Below are positions 60,391-64,000 of a stretch of DNA of 64,000 bases, piece by piece. A model generated the notes under the pieces. That model saw only the letters and a list, made by a program, of their open reading frames with translations, was not told the DNA's origin and ran no database searches. The stretch's first letter is position 1. Every line of letters begins with the position of its first letter. Origin of the DNA: Faecalibacterium prausnitzii (GTDB taxonomy: Bacteria; Bacillota; Clostridia; Oscillospirales; Ruminococcaceae); contig NZ_CP065377.1 in the NCBI RefSeq assembly GCF_019967995.1, positions 744,001-808,000 of the forward strand, written 5' to 3'. Both the position numbers and the translations under genes were made by a program.

Positions 60391-61340
60391 TCCGTGTGAT
60401 CTACAGTGAACTGGACGGCCCGGAGGGCCTGACCCTGCGGCTGGAAGCGTCCGGCCACGCGGGCTATGCCCCCGCCGGGCAGGACATCGTCTGCGCCGGT
60501 GCCAGCACCCTGATGCAGGCTCTGGTGAGCCTTCTGGCAGGGGAAAAGACCGCCCGCAGCGATGCCTGGGATAAGCCGGAAGGCCCCCGGCTGGCTGTGA
60601 CCGCCGCCGCCCCGCAGGAGCCGTGGGTAGAGGGGGCTTTTGAGCTGGCCAAGGCCGGGTTTGCCCTGCTGGCCGAGCGCTACCCGGACAACCTCCGCTT
60701 TGCAGACCTGAGCCGCCGGGGCGAAGCGGCCATGATGGACCTGCAACTGTTCGCAGAGGGCGGCGAGACCGGCGGCGCAGGGAGCGCCCCGGCCCTGAGC
60801 GAGGCACAGGCCCGGCAGGCCGTCGCCTCCGGCACCCTGAAGCCGGGCCGGGAGGAGGCAGCGCCGCCGGAGACCCCGAAGGAGGAAATCCCGAAGACAA
60901 ACCCCGACCCGGAAGCACCCTGTCCAACCCCGGAACCGCCCCGCCCGCCGCTGCCGGAGCATCTGCCGGGCCGACAGGCCGTGGCCGCCCTGCACAGCCG
61001 CTGGGCAGCCGAAGAGGCAGCGCTGCGGCAGGTGGTGCCGGAGTTCTCGCTGAAAACGGAGCTGCAGCACCCGGAGATGCGCCGTCTGATGCAGCTGCCG
61101 GGGATGCGGATGGCGGACGCCTACCGTCTGGCCCACTACGAGGACGCGCTGCGCCAGACCGCCCATGCCGTGGAGCAGGGCGTCGTGGAGCGCATCCGGC
61201 AGCGGGCGTCCCGCCCGGCAGAGAACGGCACCCGCCCCGGCAGCGCCGCCGTGACCGGGGCGGATGTTTCCCGCATGACCCGCGCCCAGCGGGAAGCGCT
61301 GGAACGCAAGGCCCTCCATGGGGAAGTCATCACGTTCTGA
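60387..61340 (+). CDS. Prp-type cysteine protease fused to phage scaffold
   Basis: A 317-residue fusion. Residues 1-108 match Prp, the cysteine protease that trims ribosomal protein L27 in Firmicutes: His24 and Cys36 (GHAGYAPAGQDIVCAGAS) have the same 12-residue spacing as His22/Cys34 of Staphylococcus Prp. Then comes MMDLQLFAEGG (116-125), resembling the Prp cleavage motif, then a Pro/Glu-rich linker and a helical scaffold part (about 190-317: HPEMRRLMQLPGMRMADAYRLAHYEDAL) ending HGEVITF. Self-cleavage after Phe122 would free protease from scaffold. It overlaps the portal gene (ATGA). Confidence 0.88.
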   Translation: MIRVIYSELDGPEGLTLRLEASGHAGYAPAGQDIVCAGASTLMQALVSLLAGEKTARSDAWDKPEGPRLAVTAAAPQEPWVEGAFELAKAGFALLAERYPDNLRFADLSRRGEAAMMDLQLFAEGGETGGAGSAPALSEAQARQAVASGTLKPGREEAAPPETPKEEIPKTNPDPEAPCPTPEPPRPPLPEHLPGRQAVAALHSRWAAEEAALRQVVPEFSLKTELQHPEMRRLMQLPGMRMADAYRLAHYEDALRQTAHAVEQGVVERIRQRASRPAENGTRPGSAAVTGADVSRMTRAQREALERKALHGEVITF

Positions 61341-61343
61341 ACG

Positions 61344-61364
61344 CAGCTCCTCTGGCAGGGGAGC
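61344..61364. repeat. Fragment of the host intergenic repeat inside the prophage
   Basis: CAGCTCC-T-CTGGCAGGGGAGC differs by one base from the hairpin in repeat copy 2 (near 35728-35748). It lies in the gap between the scaffold and capsid genes and can form a short stem. Confidence 0.5.
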
Positions 61365-61415
61365 GCGAATCGAAGAAGTCCGTATGTTACACCGCAAGAA
61401 AGAAAGGAAAACCGT

Positions 61416-62435
61416 ATGAACGACACTGCAATGAAGTTCGACCTCCAGCTGTTCGCCGACCCTTCCGCCGCGCTGAACAATACCTCCGGCACCATGACCG
61501 CCGAGATGAAGACCTTCTATGAGAAGCGCCTCATCGACCAGGCCGAGCCGCGCCTCGTCCACGACCAGTTTGCGGATTACTACCCGGTGCCCCAGAACGG
61601 CGGCAAGACCATCGAGTTCCGCAAGTACGACAGCCTGCCCAAGGCCACCACCCCGCTGACCGAGGGTGTGACCCCCAACGGCCAGACCCTGAACGTGACC
61701 ACCATCACCAGTGACCTGCACCAGTACGGCGGCTGGACCCCGCTGACCGATGTGCTGCAGATGACCGCCATCGACAACAACGTCGTGCAGGCCACCCGTG
61801 TGCTGGCCAGCCAGGCGGGCCGCACCATGGACAGCATCACCCGCGATGTGCTGGCGGGCGGCACCAACGTTCTCTATGCGCCCAAGCAGAGTGCCGACGG
61901 CACTGAGACGGCCGTGACCAGCCGCGCCGGTCTGGACAAGACCTGCACCCTGACCCCGAAGCTGTTCTTCCAGGCGGCGGCCCAGCTGGGCGCGATGAAC
62001 GCCGACCCCATCGGCGACAGCTACATCGCCATCATCCACCCCTATGCCGCCTACGACCTGAAGACCAGCCGGGAGTTCATCGAGGTGCATAAGTATGCCG
62101 ACCCGGAGGCCATGTTCCGCGGCGAGATCGGCAAGCTGGGCAACATCCGCTTCATCGAGACCAGCGAGGCCAAGATCTGGAAGGACGCCACCTGCCCGGC
62201 CGGTCTGGCCGTGTTCGGCACGCTGGTGCTGGGTGCCCACGCCTATGGCGTCACTGAGCTGGAAGGCGGCGGTCTGGAGCACATCGTCAAGCAGCTTGGC
62301 TATGGCGACGACCCGCTGAACCAGCGCGCTTCCGTGGGCTGGAAGGGGATGCGCGCCGCCGAGCGTCTGGTGGAGCAGTACATGATCCGCATCGAGAGCG
62401 TGTCCAGCTACTCGGCCAATGCGGCGGCGAACTGA
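61416..62435 (+). CDS. Major capsid protein, N4-gp56 family
   Basis: A 339-residue head protein. The body has family patterns such as VHDQFADYYPVPQNGGKTIEFRKY, IIHPYAAYDL and the C-terminal GGLEHIVKQLGYGDDPLNQRASVGWK. The N-terminus MKFDLQLFADPS (6-17) carries the Prp-type motif; cleavage after Phe13 is predicted during maturation by the protease encoded just upstream. GAAAGGAAA precedes the ATG. Confidence 0.92.
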   Translation: MNDTAMKFDLQLFADPSAALNNTSGTMTAEMKTFYEKRLIDQAEPRLVHDQFADYYPVPQNGGKTIEFRKYDSLPKATTPLTEGVTPNGQTLNVTTITSDLHQYGGWTPLTDVLQMTAIDNNVVQATRVLASQAGRTMDSITRDVLAGGTNVLYAPKQSADGTETAVTSRAGLDKTCTLTPKLFFQAAAQLGAMNADPIGDSYIAIIHPYAAYDLKTSREFIEVHKYADPEAMFRGEIGKLGNIRFIETSEAKIWKDATCPAGLAVFGTLVLGAHAYGVTELEGGGLEHIVKQLGYGDDPLNQRASVGWKGMRAAERLVEQYMIRIESVSSYSANAAAN

Positions 62436-62536
62436 CCCTCTTCTTTGGCGGGCTGGTTCTGGCCCTGCGGGACGAGAAAAACGCAAGATACAAAAAACAG
62501 GCGGGCCCTGCGGACGGAGGGCAGAAAGGAGTTTCT

Positions 62537-62752
62537 ATGAGCGAGAAAAAGGCAGTGCGCATCAAGCTGTTCAAGGACAACAGCCGCTATAAGGAGGACC
62601 TGTTCGTCAGCGTCAACGGCGTGAACTACAAGATCCGCCGGGGCGTGGAGGTGGAGGTCCCGCCCGAAGTGGCGGAGGTGCTGGAACACAGCCAGATGCA
62701 GGACGAGCGGACGGCTGCCCGCATCGCGGCAGCTGAAAACGCGGCCCAGTGA
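62537..62752 (+). CDS. Small phage head protein, unknown function
   Basis: A 71-residue protein starting MSEKKAVRIKLFKDN, with a beta-rich middle (VSVNGVNYKIRRGVEVEVPPEVAEVL) and Ala-rich tail. AAAGGAG precedes the ATG. Short proteins of this kind often follow the capsid gene (decoration or head-completion), but no family is certain. Confidence 0.75.
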   Translation: MSEKKAVRIKLFKDNSRYKEDLFVSVNGVNYKIRRGVEVEVPPEVAEVLEHSQMQDERTAARIAAAENAAQ

Positions 62753-62824
62753 CCTGAGAAAACAGCGGCCCGGCCGGGAACATCGCCCTGCCGGGCTTTT
62801 TTCAAAAACGAAAGGAGTTTTGCA

Positions 62825-63211
62825 ATGACGGTAGAACAGGCATTGGCGCGCGCACGGGAGCTGCGGCCGGGATGCAAGATCTCGGACGAGACCTGCCGCC
62901 GCTGGCTCTGCGAAGAAGATGCGCTGCTGCGCCAGCAGCTGTTTGAGAAGAGCGGGGCCGACGAATACGCCGCCGCAGGGGCCGACCTCGCGTGGAGCGG
63001 GGAGGCGCTGCCCGACGACACGGTGCTGCTGGTGCCGGTGCCCTTTGATGCGCTGTATCCGCACGTTCTGTGCGCCCGCATTGATGCGGCTCTGGGCGAG
63101 ACCGACCGCTATGCCGGGGAGCAGGCCCAGTGCAGCGGCCTGCTGAGCGAACTGGCTGTCTGGCTGCGGCAGAAGCACCCGCCCCGCTGCCGGGCGCAGT
63201 GGCGCTGGTGA
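62825..63211 (+). CDS. Phage protein, possible head-tail connector
   Basis: A 128-residue acidic helical protein (MTVEQALARARELRPG...). Size and place after the capsid gene resemble head-tail connector proteins (gp6/gp15 type). AAAGGAG precedes the ATG. A short GCCCGGC/GCCGGGC hairpin with T-run (62771-62802) precedes it and may lower read-through from the capsid. Confidence 0.65.
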   Translation: MTVEQALARARELRPGCKISDETCRRWLCEEDALLRQQLFEKSGADEYAAAGADLAWSGEALPDDTVLLVPVPFDALYPHVLCARIDAALGETDRYAGEQAQCSGLLSELAVWLRQKHPPRCRAQWRW

Positions 63212-63224
63212 GGAGGTGGACGCG

Positions 63225-64000
63225 ATGAGCGGAACGAGCCGTGCGGCGGCAGCGACCAGCCGCACCCTGCTGCGGGCCTTTGGCGGCCTGAATGAGACGT
63301 ACAGCTGCACCGAGGCCGAGGCGGGCAGCAGCAAAAATTTCAGCAGCCGGGACTTCCCGGCGCTGAGCACCCGCATCCCCCGCCGCAGGCTGCGGAGCGT
63401 CGTGCAGATGAACGGCATCTACCACCTGAACGGTCTGCTGGTGGCGGCGGGGAAGAACCTCATTTACAACTCGGATGAGACCCCGCAGGAGGCCGAGTTT
63501 TTCTGGAATGCGGTGGCGGACAGCAAAAAGAAGATGGTGGGCATGGGCACCAAGGTCATCATCTTCCCGGATAAGATCGCCTTTGACACGCGGGACCGTT
63601 CGGTGACGAAGCTCGGCGCCGTGTGGGACAGCGGCGGTGCCGATGTGGTGCTGACCCCCTGCGATGCGTCCGGCAAGACCTATACCGTTTCCGGCAAGGG
63701 CACAAAGGAGCCGGAAAATCCGGCGGACGGGCAGCTGTTCCTCAAGGTGAACAACATCCAGAAGCCGTACAGCAGCGAGAGCGTGCTGGAAGTCTACAAC
63801 GAGGCTTCGGGCAACTGGTCGGCCATCGAGCTGAAGTGGTGCCGGATCGAGGCGGTCGGCATCGGGAAAGACTTTGCCATCTGGGATACCGTGACGGTGA
63901 GCGGCGTGGAGGACGGCGATGACCTGCACTGGAAGGAGCTGAAAGGAGACCGCATCGTCACGGCGCGCGGCGACGACTGGGTGCAGGTGCAGGCCGAGCC
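63225..64000 (+). CDS. Phage structural protein, partial
   Basis: An open frame from ATG 63225 (GAGGAGG seven bases upstream) to the end of the window, at least 258 residues with no stop. It begins MSGTSRAAAATSRTLLRAFGG and continues with FPALSTRIPRRRLRSVVQMNGIYHLNGLLVAAG and many beta strands. Order suggests a tail, stopper or podovirus-type structural protein. The 3' end lies outside. Confidence 0.8.
   Translation, partial: MSGTSRAAAATSRTLLRAFGGLNETYSCTEAEAGSSKNFSSRDFPALSTRIPRRRLRSVVQMNGIYHLNGLLVAAGKNLIYNSDETPQEAEFFWNAVADSKKKMVGMGTKVIIFPDKIAFDTRDRSVTKLGAVWDSGGADVVLTPCDASGKTYTVSGKGTKEPENPADGQLFLKVNNIQKPYSSESVLEVYNEASGNWSAIELKWCRIEAVGIGKDFAIWDTVTVSGVEDGDDLHWKELKGDRIVTARGDDWVQVQAE

Larger units (their letters stand above)
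56887..64000 (+). mobile_element. Prophage head module (left part, continues beyond window)
   Basis: Eight same-strand genes follow the usual order of a tailed phage: small packaging protein, large terminase, portal, protease-scaffold, capsid, connector-type proteins. Several overlap by ATGA. No integrase, repressor or replication gene precedes them, and no attachment site could be recognised. Base composition equals the host's, suggesting a phage long adapted to it. Confidence 0.85.

Overview
The window looks like a chromosomal segment of a GC-rich, low-GC-phylum gut anaerobe, most likely Faecalibacterium or a close relative in the Ruminococcaceae/Oscillospiraceae. This is inferred from several traits: the IspH-S1 fusion, the ylxM-ffh-rpsP-khpA-rimM-trmD order, T-box and SAM-I leaders, strong AGGAGG ribosome binding sites, and a family of short intergenic repeats with CCTCTC ends. 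No rRNA, tRNA or CRISPR array was seen.

Layout. Positions 1-9 kb hold a possible small RNA, a LysR regulator divergent from purA-pyrB, an amino-acid ABC transporter, a nitroreductase, a secreted CxxC protein and a split ThrE-type exporter. Positions 9.1-15.8 kb form a methionine block: a repeat element, a Met-specific T-box, metQ-metN-metI, metY, metA and a P1 peptidase. Positions 15.9-24 kb hold a flavin reductase, a GtrB-like glycosyltransferase, a Crp/Fnr regulator, a SsuABC-like transporter split around brnQ, hemW and a BI-1 protein. Positions 24-34.3 kb carry a SpoIIQ-like protein, a BaiN-like flavoprotein, cmk-plsC-ispH/S1, a GtrA-like protein, deoC, SAM-riboswitch-metK and prs. Positions 34.3-50 kb hold a MATE pump, a CysK-like protein, the ffh/trmD operon, ptsH, uvrC, a second amino-acid ABC transporter, gpsA, a zinc phospholipase-like protein and an MFS protein. 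Positions 50.4-56.6 kb hold an M16C peptidase and a three-gene glycan cassette. From about 56.9 kb to the end is the head module of a prophage (small and large terminase, portal, protease-scaffold, capsid, connectors), which continues past the window.

The methionine genes form one logical unit. The T-box senses uncharged tRNA-Met to control uptake, MetA carries Glu111 (acetyl-CoA type) and so feeds the O-acetylhomoserine enzyme MetY, and metK has its own SAM-I switch. The glycan genes (GtrB-like, GtrA-like, GtrII-like, YdjC) suggest lipid-linked sugar decoration of the cell surface.

Most notable observations: (1) the MetQ lipoprotein has its two halves in swapped order, a circular permutation; (2) the phage protease gene is a Prp-type cysteine protease fused to the scaffold through a DLQLFA motif, with the same motif at the capsid N-terminus, so self-cleavage and capsid cleavage by an L27-type protease are predicted; (3) a GtrA-like protein contains the GGADGPTAIF signature of Na+-pumping decarboxylase beta subunits; (4) a cysteine-synthase homologue lacks the PLP lysine; (5) ispH/S1 has an internal ribosome binding site and a possible promoter for the S1 part.
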